Source of the DNA: an uncultured Oscillospiraceae bacterium
GTDB taxonomy: Bacteria > Bacillota_A > Clostridia > Oscillospirales > Oscillospiraceae
Length of the DNA: 13,123 nucleotides
Assembly: GCA_900754605.1 (NCBI GenBank)
Contig: CAAEDK010000333.1
Location: 1-13,123, forward strand
Direction: 5' to 3'
The notes below the pieces were generated by a model that saw nothing but the letters and a program-made list of their open reading frames with translations, ran no database searches and was not told where the DNA came from. The position numbers and the translations under genes are program-made. This document shows, piece after piece, positions 5,819-13,123 of the stretch; position 1 is the first letter of the stretch, and every line of letters starts with the position of its first letter.

Positions 5819-6403
5819 TCACAGTTCCAAATCGGATTCTTTTTCATCAGGCCATTCCAATTCCTGTGCAGCTTCCTTGTGGAAATGGTCTGTTCCGGGA
5901 ACGAGGCGGAAAGAAAGCCCGTTTTCCCAGCGGCAAAGGATCTGTCCGGCGTCGTCCACAGACTGAACGATACCGGCCAGCCCTGCGGGTGCATCATAGT
6001 AGGGGGTGTTTACCGCTTCATCCAGAATGACTTTTGTACCAGGCGCGTATTCCTCCCGCAGCAGCTTGGCTTGTTCATACAGATATTGCGGGGACCGGGG
6101 CAGGGCCTTCCGCACACCCGGTCGGACCGGCTCTCCGTCCAGATCATATCGGGACGGATCAGCAGCAGGGACACTCCAGCCAAACATGGACCCGGCCAGC
6201 ATAGCAGCCGCCTGTGCCTTTGAAATGCCCTCATGGGCGTTGAAATAATTTTCCAGGACTTGGTTATAGGCGCGGCCGCCGGTGGAATAGGCGCAGGGGT
6301 AATAGCCCATTTCGCCGCGCCGAACCTCGATGAGCTGCCCGGAGTTGGGAAGGACCGCATAACAGTGTTCCGGCAGGGACGGGGTATCATAATTCTTCCT
6401 CAT
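5819..6403 (-). CDS. DUF4314 domain protein
   Basis: A predicted 194-residue soluble protein. The C-terminal part (about 120-175) has the DUF4314 pattern: PGTKVILDEA, then GLAGIVQSVDDAGQILCRWE and LVPGTDHF, which looks like a small beta-barrel (SH3-like). The N-terminal 100 residues (LPEHCYAVLPNSGQLIEV, GYYPCAYSTGGRAYNQVLE) are a separate conserved-looking region I cannot name. I chose the ATG at 6403 (MRKNYDTPSL) because GGAGG lies 6 bases upstream. The frame is open further up to 6472 but has no better start, and that part is a shadow of the previous gene. It overlaps the previous gene by 17 bases. Function unknown; this domain recurs in the same operon type in related elements. Confidence 0.82.
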   Translation of the reverse strand: MRKNYDTPSLPEHCYAVLPNSGQLIEVRRGEMGYYPCAYSTGGRAYNQVLENYFNAHEGISKAQAAAMLAGSMFGWSVPAADPSRYDLDGEPVRPGVRKALPRSPQYLYEQAKLLREEYAPGTKVILDEAVNTPYYDAPAGLAGIVQSVDDAGQILCRWENGLSFRLVPGTDHFHKEAAQELEWPDEKESDLEL

Positions 6404-6977
6404 AGTCATCCTCCGGCTCATATTCCACATCGTCCTCCGGCATCTCACCCTCGTAGAACTCATCCAGTTCAAACCCGGCGCGGGAGATCTCCTCGTTGCT
6501 CATGCCGAGTTCATCTCTCAAATGACGGTATAAATCCCAGCCAGCGTAATTTTGTGTTGCCCACGATAATGCTTTGTCCAGAATCAGGCGGGTGCGATCT
6601 TCACCCAGGCTCTCCAGAGAACCATTACGGATCGCGTCAAATTCCCGGTCGAGCATATTCAGATATTTGTAGGCTCTTGCATACAGCGGTTCTTTGGCAC
6701 AGTCGGACAGCAGCAGGTTTTCCGTTTTCTCCACAAGCCCATAGGACAGATCGCCATATCGCTCGTCACCGTTACGGCAGGCGGCCCGGAACTGCTGAAA
6801 GCCTTTCATGTTGCTGAAGCCCCGATAGTCCATACGCCCGCAAAGAATCTCTGATCCAATGATGACCTTCAGCATTTCCTCATCCGTAGTGGCGGCAACC
6901 AGCCGCATGGTGCTTCGCTCCTTGACGATATTGCACCCGTAAAGGATATAAAGCGGCTGCGCTTTATCCCACTTCAC
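6387..6977 (-). CDS. Uncharacterised acidic element protein (196 aa)
   Basis: The N-terminal part KAQPLYILYGCNIVKERSTMRLVAATTDEE resembles a short module I recall from other element proteins, but I cannot give it a database name. The middle is helical (about 55-160), and the last 30 residues are strongly acidic, ending EPEDDYEEEL. I chose GTG at 6977 because a GGAGG lies 4 bases upstream and this start keeps the N-terminal module. An ATG at 6908 with AAGGAG 9-10 bases upstream is the alternative and would give 173 residues. The frame upstream of 6977 is a shadow of the previous gene. It overlaps the previous gene by 14 bases and the next by 17, so it is very likely translated in a coupled chain. 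Confidence 0.75.
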   Translation of the reverse strand: MKWDKAQPLYILYGCNIVKERSTMRLVAATTDEEMLKVIIGSEILCGRMDYRGFSNMKGFQQFRAACRNGDERYGDLSYGLVEKTENLLLSDCAKEPLYARAYKYLNMLDREFDAIRNGSLESLGEDRTRLILDKALSWATQNYAGWDLYRHLRDELGMSNEEISRAGFELDEFYEGEMPEDDVEYEPEDDYEEEL

Positions 6978-7857
6978 AATCCAATCCCTCCGTTTCCTCT
7001 CGCAATTCTTCCAGATATTCCTCAATGTCCAGTTCCTCATAGCGGAACTGGAGCTGTTCCACGATAGCCGGATCACAGTCCTCCGGCAGATAGTCCTTTA
7101 CATCGTCCTGCACATCCCGTATCTCGCCCAGGAAGCCCCAGCAGCTATCCACCTCCACATCTTCCCGGAATAACTGGAACCCGTAGCACTGGCCGGTCAG
7201 GAAATAGTCGTAGGACTTCACCTCGCCCTCCAGCACTTGACGGGCCTTCTCCAGAGTTTCAGGCGTTACCTTGCCGTACTCCTTTTCAATCATCTGTTTA
7301 TCCGCATAGATCCATCCTACCTGACCGGAATCCCACGGGCAGGAAAAGCTGGTGGTGTTCATGGTGATGCCGGAGTGGTCGTAAAGGTAGAGAGGCAGGA
7401 TCACCATGCCCTCCATCTGCTCCACCAGCGAAAACAGTTCGCCGGTGGAGAGGGCGGAGAGGCAGTCATCCAGAAACCAATCCGGCACATCATCTTTCAG
7501 CGAGGCCGCATAGCTGGACGATACATACCAGTCGCTCTCGGAAGTCCAATGCTGGTTCTCTTTCAGCTCCCACTCCCGTGTGGAGCGGTTGTATTCCAGG
7601 CGGGCGCCGCTGGCCTTACCAGATTTGAGAAACGCAAAAACCGGATTGTCCCGGTCATGGCCGCTGGAATACTCTGAAAAGAGCAGTTCTTGCAGAAAAT
7701 CACGGGGTTCCTCAAAATCGTGCTTTTCACCCAGGGAATAGCGCCCATGCCAACAGAGCATTTTTCCCAGACAGTCGCAGTCCTCACGGGGATTCAGGGG
7801 CATATCGTCATCCACAATGAACAGAGTGTAGGGCGCCCTTGTTGCTGCAAGCGGCAT
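6964..7857 (-). CDS. Uncharacterised acidic element or phage-type protein (297 aa)
   Basis: A soluble acidic protein with two striking stretches: NPREDCDCLGKMLCWHGRYS (22-41), rich in cysteine and histidine, and LPLYLYDHSGITMNTTSFSC (154-173) followed by PWDSGQVGWIYADK. The second block is a pattern I have seen in proteins of Gram-positive phages and conjugative elements, but I know no assigned function. The Cys/His content could reflect metal binding. The C-terminal 60 residues are acidic and helical. The start is ATG at 7857 with AAGGAGG 9 bases upstream. The gene overlaps the following one by 14 bases and follows the 32-aa gene by 32 bases. Confidence 0.8.
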   Translation of the reverse strand: MPLAATRAPYTLFIVDDDMPLNPREDCDCLGKMLCWHGRYSLGEKHDFEEPRDFLQELLFSEYSSGHDRDNPVFAFLKSGKASGARLEYNRSTREWELKENQHWTSESDWYVSSSYAASLKDDVPDWFLDDCLSALSTGELFSLVEQMEGMVILPLYLYDHSGITMNTTSFSCPWDSGQVGWIYADKQMIEKEYGKVTPETLEKARQVLEGEVKSYDYFLTGQCYGFQLFREDVEVDSCWGFLGEIRDVQDDVKDYLPEDCDPAIVEQLQFRYEELDIEEYLEELREETEGLDCEVG

Positions 7858-7889
7858 GATGCCTCACCTCCTTGGCCGCAGGGACCTCA

Positions 7890-7988
7890 TCACCGGATCG
7901 CGTCACGGTAATGCCGGTACCAGGCAAAATAGAAAAAGCCGCCGATCACGGCGGCAGCGGCGGAAATACCAACAAGCACTTTTTTCAT
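7890..7988 (-). CDS. 32-residue single-span membrane peptide
   Basis: A short gene with an excellent start: ATG at 7988 preceded by AAGGAG at 5 bases. It begins MKKVLVGISAAAAVIGGFFY and continues through a tryptophan to a basic, His-containing end (YRHYRDAIR), then TGA. The composition is a lysine start, about 18-20 hydrophobic residues and a positively charged C-terminus. It fits a single transmembrane helix or a small signal-anchored peptide with no cleavage motif. It sits in a 155-base gap between two operon genes, 24 bases after the upstream stop and 32 bases before the next start, which explains why the gap exists. Function unknown; a small membrane partner of the transfer machinery or an inhibitory peptide are open options. 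Confidence 0.75.
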   Translation of the reverse strand: MKKVLVGISAAAAVIGGFFYFAWYRHYRDAIR

Positions 7989-8012
7989 ACGCACTCCTTT
8001 TTCAAATCAGGT

Positions 8013-9110
8013 TTACAGTTCCATATCCTGCTCATCTTCGGCCACAGCAGCGGGGGCCTCTGGGCTGGCCTCGCCCCGTTCTTCAAACTGCTGCTTGGTC
8101 TGAATTGCCGCTGACAGCTTCGGGAGCAGTTCAAACATTTTTGTGCTGTCACGGCTGCCTTTATAATAACGGTAGTCCCACTGTCCGCTCTCCGGGGAAT
8201 AGCGGATGCTGTGCAGCGCATTGATGATCCAGCCCTGTGTTTTGAGAGGGACAGGTATTTCATGCTCCCGGAAAAGCTGCATAATCAGGGCCTTGCCGTT
8301 GACCTCCCGGTTCACCACCTCCTTTCCCGCCAGAATATCTTTCTCTGCCTCCCGGATAGCGGCATCATAGCGGGCCTGCTGTTCCTGTTCACGCTGGCGC
8401 CTCTCTGCTTCACGCTCTGCCGCCCATCGTTCTTCCCGCTGCCTGCGCTCTGCTTCTAATGGAATATTGTGCCGTTTTGCCTCATAGTACCGTCCCAGCA
8501 GATTGGCAAAGCCCAGGTCAGCCCACCGTTTCGGATCGCCCATACTCTCATTAAAAACCCGTTCGATCTCACCCCGGATGCCTTGCTTCAGCGTGGGCAG
8601 CCATTTCAGGATTTCCTCCAGCCGGTGTCTCTGGTCGATTCCCACCATGAAGCCATCGCACGGAACATAAATGGTCTGAAAGAACTCCCGTTTCTTTTCC
8701 ATCGTGTAGAGTTCAATACCATTCTCATTGTAGAAGCGGTAGTAGTAATGCTTATTGCCCATCAGGTCTTTGGCAAACACCCGGTTTTCATCCTTTTCCT
8801 TTGGCGGGAAGATGTCCTTTTTCTTTTCATCTGGTCGGGCGTAGCGGGGAGAGAGGCCCGTTCGCTCTAAACTGCGGGTAATTATTTGCTGGACCTGTTC
8901 GATCCCGCCATGCGACTTGATGAACAGGTCCAGGTATTCCGCCTCCTGTAAGGGACAGAGATGCAAACCCGTCCTGCCCTCATAGACGGCGCCCTTGTAC
9001 TGAAACAGATCCAGACCAAAATCGTTGCGGAACGGTTTGCCCTCTTTCACCGGGGAGAAGGCGCCCTCCCGGAAGATATAGCAGACGGAGGAATGCTTTT
9101 CATTCATCAT
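8013..9110 (-). CDS. Uncharacterised 365-aa coiled-coil element protein
   Basis: A soluble protein I do not recognise. It has an N-terminal globular part (1-95) with YIFREGAFSPVKEG and LHLCPLQEAEYLDLFIKSHGG, a charged linker (93-112, DEKKKDIFPPKEKDENR), and a second globular part (112-210). A long charged helix rich in Arg, Glu and Gln (211-262, including AEREAERRQREQEQQARYDA) is predicted coiled coil. A C-terminal globular part (265-340, with QGWIINALHSIRY) precedes an acidic tail ending AEDEQDMEL. The start is ATG at 9110 with GGAGG 6 bases upstream; a second ATG follows immediately. It overlaps the previous gene by 11 bases. The coiled coil suggests a structural or scaffolding role, but no catalytic motif is visible. 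Confidence 0.8.
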   Translation of the reverse strand: MMNEKHSSVCYIFREGAFSPVKEGKPFRNDFGLDLFQYKGAVYEGRTGLHLCPLQEAEYLDLFIKSHGGIEQVQQIITRSLERTGLSPRYARPDEKKKDIFPPKEKDENRVFAKDLMGNKHYYYRFYNENGIELYTMEKKREFFQTIYVPCDGFMVGIDQRHRLEEILKWLPTLKQGIRGEIERVFNESMGDPKRWADLGFANLLGRYYEAKRHNIPLEAERRQREERWAAEREAERRQREQEQQARYDAAIREAEKDILAGKEVVNREVNGKALIMQLFREHEIPVPLKTQGWIINALHSIRYSPESGQWDYRYYKGSRDSTKMFELLPKLSAAIQTKQQFEERGEASPEAPAAVAEDEQDMEL

Positions 9111-9414
9111 GCCGCCCCTCCATTTCCTTTACCAGCGCATCAATGGCTTCATCGCTGAATTTGGCAGACAGGTATTTATGGATACAGTCCACTTCCGAAT
9201 CCCGTAGAGATTGTGTAAGAGCCTTTTCCAGTTTTTCGTGATCTTCTGCCTGTATACCAGGGTAGCTATCCATGATCCGGCGTACATACGCTTTCAACAG
9301 CGAATACTGGTCAAATGAGTTCAAAATAATTTCCTTATAACTCGGTGCCAGCGCTGGGAAGAACACAGTCAGCAGATTGAGCTTTCTTGCAATCAGATCG
9401 TTCTCCATCCTCAT
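9100..9414 (-). CDS. Small helical protein of unknown function (104 aa)
   Basis: Starts at ATG 9414 with GAGGTG 7 bases upstream. The sequence is almost entirely helical (RKLNLLTVFFPALAPSYKEI, then SLLKAYVRRIMDSYPG, LEKALTQSLRDSEVD and FSDEAIDALVKEMEG) with no membrane segment or recognised motif. Its first 80 bases overlap the end of the helicase gene in another frame, and its last 11 overlap the next gene. The good ribosome binding site and coupled position support a real gene; the family is unknown to me. Confidence 0.75.
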   Translation of the reverse strand: MRMENDLIARKLNLLTVFFPALAPSYKEIILNSFDQYSLLKAYVRRIMDSYPGIQAEDHEKLEKALTQSLRDSEVDCIHKYLSAKFSDEAIDALVKEMEGRHDE

Positions 9415-12400
9415 CTAAAATCACCTCGCTTTCCTGCTCCTGCAAAGACTCAAACTCCAGCTTTGTGTTGATCTCCGTCAAAGCAGCAACCTTTTCGGAC
9501 AGTTCTTCCTCATAAATAAAAGGCTGGCCCATCTGCTGACGGGCAGCCTCCAACTGCTTTTCTGCTTCCTCCAAATCCCGCTGAGTATTAACCAGGTAAA
9601 ACGGGATACGCTCTGCAAGGTTCTCAATGCGGGTAATCGTTCCCTGTCCAGAAGAACCGATGTCCGTACTGTACCGGGAGGTTCCCCGCAGGATGATTCC
9701 CCGCGAAAGCGGATGAAGGTTAAGGCAGAGCCTAAATCCACGGTAAGAGCCAATTTCAAACTCAAAGTCATCCTTTGCGTGGTTTTCATTGATCGTGCGG
9801 TAAAGCAGGGCAAACGCATCGCCCGCCGCTGGGCGTTCTGTGTACTGCTTCCCATCCAGCATGATAGAGAAGTCCCCGGCCTTGGATTGCTCCAACAGGG
9901 TTATATCCTGCCTGATCTGCTCAATTTGGCGCTGGTACTGCTGGATGTGGCTGGGGTAGGTCGTATTTACTTTCCGCTCCAAAGAGAGTTGCTCGTTGCT
10001 CCACGCGCCCCGCAGGATTTTCAGCTCCGTCACTCGGTTTTCCAGCTCCATCTTCTGCGCCAGCATGGGATTGTCTGTGGCAGCCGCCTTAAACTGCGCG
10101 GCGGAAAGCACGGTTTCGTCTACATCCTCACAGGATCGTGCAATACTCCTGCCTGTCATAATCTGTGTGATATAGCGCAGTTTCTGTTCCTGTATCTGCC
10201 AGAGGTAGGCGTCAAATGTACCTTTCGTTACAAATTGTTTGATAATAACCTCTGGGTTTTCGTTGCCCTGCCGGACCCCGCGCCCATTCCGCTGAGTAAT
10301 ATCAGAAGGCTTCCAGGGACAGTCTAAGTGATTGATGGCAATTACTTTGTCTTGGACATTTACACCAGTTCCAAGTTTACCAGTACTGCCTACCAAAATG
10401 CGAATATCACCTTTACGGGTGAGTTCAAACAATGCTTGCCTTTGAGCTTCGGTAGCGGCGTCATGGGCAAAGGCAATCTCTGATTCCGGGACCCCTTTCT
10501 CCACCAGAACTCGTTTTATTTCGTCATACACATTAAATCTGCCGGGTTTGGGGGTCCCTACATCGCAAAAGATAAGCTGGACTGATTTCTGCTCCTTGGT
10601 ATCCACCCAAAGTGAATAGACCTCATTGATACAGACATTCAATTTACTTTCGGGGTCATTTCCCGCATTGGGGTCTACCAGACGGGGATCAATCGCCATC
10701 ATACGGGCCTCGCTGGTCAGCTTCAGCATATTATCTTCTTCCGGCTTTACGCGGCCAGCGCGGATTGCGTCTGCCCGCAGGATAAACTCCGCCATGATCG
10801 CTTTTTGTGCAGGAGTCGTTTCTGTGGTGATAATTTCTGCCTTGCCGCCGTGAACAGAAGGTAAACCCGGAATATCCAGCATATCAGAAGTCTTGATGTC
10901 GGCAACCTCACGGAAAACAGCCATCAGTTCCGGCATATTATAGAACTTTGCAAAACGATCCCGCATCCGGTAGCCGCCGCCCTCTGGCTTGATCTCCAAA
11001 GCGGAGGTCCGTTTTCCAAAATGAGCGGCCCAGGTATCAAAATAGGACCAGCCGAACCGTTCCAATTCCTGCGGCTGCAAATATCGCTGCATAACGAACA
11101 TCTCCGAAAGAGAGTTGCTGATAGGAGTTCCAGTGGCGAATATCACACCCCGTCCATTGTTTACTTCCTGCAAATACTGGCATTTCAGCAGCATATCAAA
11201 GGCCCGCTGGCTGGAGGAGGTGGTGATGCCCGCCACATTCCGCAGTTTTGTAAATACAAAGCAGTTTTTGAAAAAATGAGCCTCGTCCACAAACATCATG
11301 TCCACGCCGAGCTGTTCAAAGGTCAGAAGGTCGTCTTTCTTTTCCTCGGCGGACAGCTTTTCCAGCTTGGCTTCCAGGTTGCCCCGGAAAATCGCCATCT
11401 GCTTAACGCTCCAGTTTTCACCCTTTTCATATTTCATTTCACTGATTGCGGCCTCGATCTCGTTAATCTGCTGTTCCAACTGCATGATCTGCCGCTCTTT
11501 TGAGATAGGGATTTTTTCAAACTGGCTGTGCGCCAGAATCACCGCGTCGTATTCTCCGGTGGCGATTTTGGAAATATAGCGGTTCCGGTTCTTGAGGGTG
11601 AAGTCCTCCACCGTGGACACCAGCAGATTGGCATTGGGGAAAAAGCGGTAAAACTCGGTCGCCCACTGGCCGACAAGGGGATTGGGGACCACAAACACCG
11701 CCTTGTGGATCGCGCCCAGGTTCTTCAGGTACATCCCGGCCGCAATCAGCGCGGCGGTTTTCCCGGCGCCCACCTCATGGGCCGCAAGCCCTGTGCCGGT
11801 GTAAATGACACGGGCAACAAAGTCAAGCTGGTGCTTCCGCAGCTTCATCTCGGAGTTCATGCCGGGGATCACCAGATGGCTCCCATCGTATTCACGGGGC
11901 CGGACGGTGTTGAAGGTATCGTTATACAGCTTGAGCAGGGCGTCCCGGCGCTCCGGTTCCCTCCATATCCAGGAGGCAAAGGCTTCCTGAATCTGCTGCT
12001 GTTTGGCGCGGGCGATCATGGTTTCCTTCGGATTGATGACATAACGGACCGCCTTATCGCCCCTGTCATTGGTATATTCCTGCCGGTCACGGACGGTTGT
12101 GGACTGCATATTCAGGCAGTCCTCCAGTATCTCGTAGGCGTTTTTTCGGCTTGTGCCGAGCGTCTGATTCACCGTCACGGAATTGGGTTCAAAGGTTTTA
12201 TTGCTGATCCGCCAGGTGGTGGTATAAGGGAAATACTCAATATCAATGCGGCGCCGGTTATCCCCGCCGTCAATCACTTTGACATAGCCGCTGGTCTGGA
12301 AGGTTTCATACATGAATTGGCGGTAATACTCAACCGGCACCCAGATGGCGCCCAAATTCACCTCAATATCGGCAGGGGTAAGAGGTGTCGGCTGTACCGC

Positions 12401-13123
12401 TTCCAGCGCCTCCACATTCCGGGCGAACAGCTCCGGCTCCTCCGTCGCCCTCTGCCTTGCGTAAAGCAGCTTATCCCGCACATGGCCGCTCAGGTATTCC
12501 TCCGCCAGTTCCCAGCCCTCATCCGGGTTCCCATAGTATTTCTGCGGATTGAGATAGATGCGGCCGCCCAGCTCCTCTGCCAGTTCGTGCGTGGTTTTCC
12601 CGGTCAGGAAGGACATATAGGAGAGATCCACCCGCAGCTTGCGGTTCAGGCAGATTTGCAGGGCGTCCTCGGCGGTATCAGCGTGGTTGACCTCCCGAAA
12701 GGGCCGGATGGTCGCCTTATGGAAGATAGCTGATTTATCCCAGCCGCTCTTATCCTTTCGCTCGTCCTCAATGGAGCGTAACAGGGGGAATTGATCGTCA
12801 TCGGAAAAGGCGAGGATATTGCCCTTGCTGTTGATGGCTCCATACTTGGCGGTAAAGCGGTCATAGACCTGATTGAGTTTATCCTGCGCTTTGCGGAGGT
12901 CCAGAGGGTCATACTCATGGGACTGGATGCTGATGACCTCCAGCAGCGCGGTACGGATTTCGCACAGGCCCTTGATGCGGGCCGCCTTCATGCCGGTGTA
13001 GGGCTGGGGAATCAGCCTGTTCTTCTCGCAGTAGTAGATTTCGCCGTCCTTCACCACAAAGGTAAAATTCCGGGTCCCTTCGGGGGCGTCCTCATAATCG
13101 GTCGGCTGTTCTTCCTCCGCTTC
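9335..13123 (-). CDS. C-terminal part of giant SNF2/DEAH-type helicase of conjugative elements (partial)
   Basis: The last 1262 residues of a much larger protein are visible; the frame is open to the window edge, so the apparent GTG start at 13057 is internal. Counting from the right edge, motif I is HEVGAGKTAALIAAG (Walker A VGAGKT, residues 451-456), motif II FVDEAHFF (DEAH at 613-616) and motif III IFATGTPIS (about 661-669). The second RecA-like domain follows, with LVGSTGKLGTGVNVQDK (motif V, about 910-926) and TQRNGRGVRQGN (motif VI, about 943-954). A coiled-coil region (about 1020-1085) and an uncharacterised C-terminal domain complete it. In related elements such proteins often carry an N-terminal DNA methylase and several small domains; that half would lie outside the window, so methylase activity cannot be judged here. 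It is an ATP-dependent DNA translocase, probably acting on element DNA. It heads the visible operon and overlaps the 104-aa gene by 80 bases. Confidence 0.93.
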   Translation of the reverse strand, partial: EAEEEQPTDYEDAPEGTRNFTFVVKDGEIYYCEKNRLIPQPYTGMKAARIKGLCEIRTALLEVISIQSHEYDPLDLRKAQDKLNQVYDRFTAKYGAINSKGNILAFSDDDQFPLLRSIEDERKDKSGWDKSAIFHKATIRPFREVNHADTAEDALQICLNRKLRVDLSYMSFLTGKTTHELAEELGGRIYLNPQKYYGNPDEGWELAEEYLSGHVRDKLLYARQRATEEPELFARNVEALEAVQPTPLTPADIEVNLGAIWVPVEYYRQFMYETFQTSGYVKVIDGGDNRRRIDIEYFPYTTTWRISNKTFEPNSVTVNQTLGTSRKNAYEILEDCLNMQSTTVRDRQEYTNDRGDKAVRYVINPKETMIARAKQQQIQEAFASWIWREPERRDALLKLYNDTFNTVRPREYDGSHLVIPGMNSEMKLRKHQLDFVARVIYTGTGLAAHEVGAGKTAALIAAGMYLKNLGAIHKAVFVVPNPLVGQWATEFYRFFPNANLLVSTVEDFTLKNRNRYISKIATGEYDAVILAHSQFEKIPISKERQIMQLEQQINEIEAAISEMKYEKGENWSVKQMAIFRGNLEAKLEKLSAEEKKDDLLTFEQLGVDMMFVDEAHFFKNCFVFTKLRNVAGITTSSSQRAFDMLLKCQYLQEVNNGRGVIFATGTPISNSLSEMFVMQRYLQPQELERFGWSYFDTWAAHFGKRTSALEIKPEGGGYRMRDRFAKFYNMPELMAVFREVADIKTSDMLDIPGLPSVHGGKAEIITTETTPAQKAIMAEFILRADAIRAGRVKPEEDNMLKLTSEARMMAIDPRLVDPNAGNDPESKLNVCINEVYSLWVDTKEQKSVQLIFCDVGTPKPGRFNVYDEIKRVLVEKGVPESEIAFAHDAATEAQRQALFELTRKGDIRILVGSTGKLGTGVNVQDKVIAINHLDCPWKPSDITQRNGRGVRQGNENPEVIIKQFVTKGTFDAYLWQIQEQKLRYITQIMTGRSIARSCEDVDETVLSAAQFKAAATDNPMLAQKMELENRVTELKILRGAWSNEQLSLERKVNTTYPSHIQQYQRQIEQIRQDITLLEQSKAGDFSIMLDGKQYTERPAAGDAFALLYRTINENHAKDDFEFEIGSYRGFRLCLNLHPLSRGIILRGTSRYSTDIGSSGQGTITRIENLAERIPFYLVNTQRDLEEAEKQLEAARQQMGQPFIYEEELSEKVAALTEINTKLEFESLQEQESEVILDEDGERSDCKKAQSADCVLPSAGTEL

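Noticed and set aside
4890..5966. 358-codon plus-strand open frame
   Set aside because: It lies opposite the TOPRIM and DUF4314 genes, crosses their boundary and has no ribosome binding site or recognisable domain.
11528..12733. 401-codon plus-strand open frame opposite the helicase
   Set aside because: It is antisense to a helicase frame with clear motifs, its translation is low-complexity (His, Gly, Leu rich), and no ribosome binding site supports it. It is a shadow of the GC-rich minus-strand coding.
9335..13123. DNA methylase domain in the giant helicase
   Set aside because: Related proteins often carry one, but no NPPY/F-type motif or AdoMet-binding site is visible in the part inside the window.

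Overview
The window appears to be an internal stretch of an integrative and conjugative (or mobilizable) element from a low-GC-clade Gram-positive gut anaerobe, most likely a Clostridia member (Lachnospiraceae or Oscillospiraceae type). The evidence is a MOBP-type relaxase with a ribbon-helix-helix partner, a giant SNF2/DEAH-type helicase, a DUF3991/TOPRIM protein, a DUF4314 protein, and strong GGAGG-type ribosome binding sites throughout. Every supported gene is on the minus strand; the long plus-strand frames are shadows. No chromosomal housekeeping gene, tRNA, rRNA, CRISPR array or insertion sequence was seen. Neither end of the element is in the window.

Layout in the direction of transcription (right to left): (1) 13123-3623 is one tightly packed operon. 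It holds the C-terminal 1262 residues of the giant helicase (its start lies outside the window), a 104-aa protein, a 365-aa coiled-coil protein, a 32-aa membrane peptide, a 297-aa acidic protein, a 196-aa protein, a 194-aa DUF4314 protein, a 356-aa DUF3991/TOPRIM protein, and a last gene that looks split by a frameshift (N-terminal piece 4522-4740, main piece 3623-4600). Most neighbours overlap or are separated by a few tens of bases at most, which suggests translational coupling. (2) 3412-3622 is non-coding and dense in inverted repeats. It contains a candidate origin of transfer: a 7-bp inverted repeat directly followed by TATTCCTG/CC, the same layout as the RP4 nick region. (3) 3391-1693 is a two-gene mobilization cassette (ribbon-helix-helix accessory protein, then relaxase) that overlaps by 20 bases. 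(4) 1571-360 is an AAA+ ATPase of the AAA_14/DUF4143 type. It has its own strong promoter buried in four copies of an octamer (CGCAAAAC or its reverse complement) and its own terminator, so it looks like a separately controlled passenger. (5) 1-119 is the start of an unrecognised gene, preceded by a 33-bp-spaced repeat.

How the parts may work together (inference): the ribbon-helix-helix protein and relaxase would bind and nick the origin at about 3528/3529 on the plus strand. If polarity follows RP4, DNA to the right of the nick (the 3623-13123 block) enters the recipient first. That would make the poorly characterised genes beside the helicase and TOPRIM protein the leading region, where establishment and anti-defence functions are often found. 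Several of these proteins end in similar acidic tails.

The most interesting items are the origin of transfer, the octamer-controlled ATPase, the recurring acidic C-termini, the undetected 32-aa membrane peptide, and the probable frameshift at about 4595.
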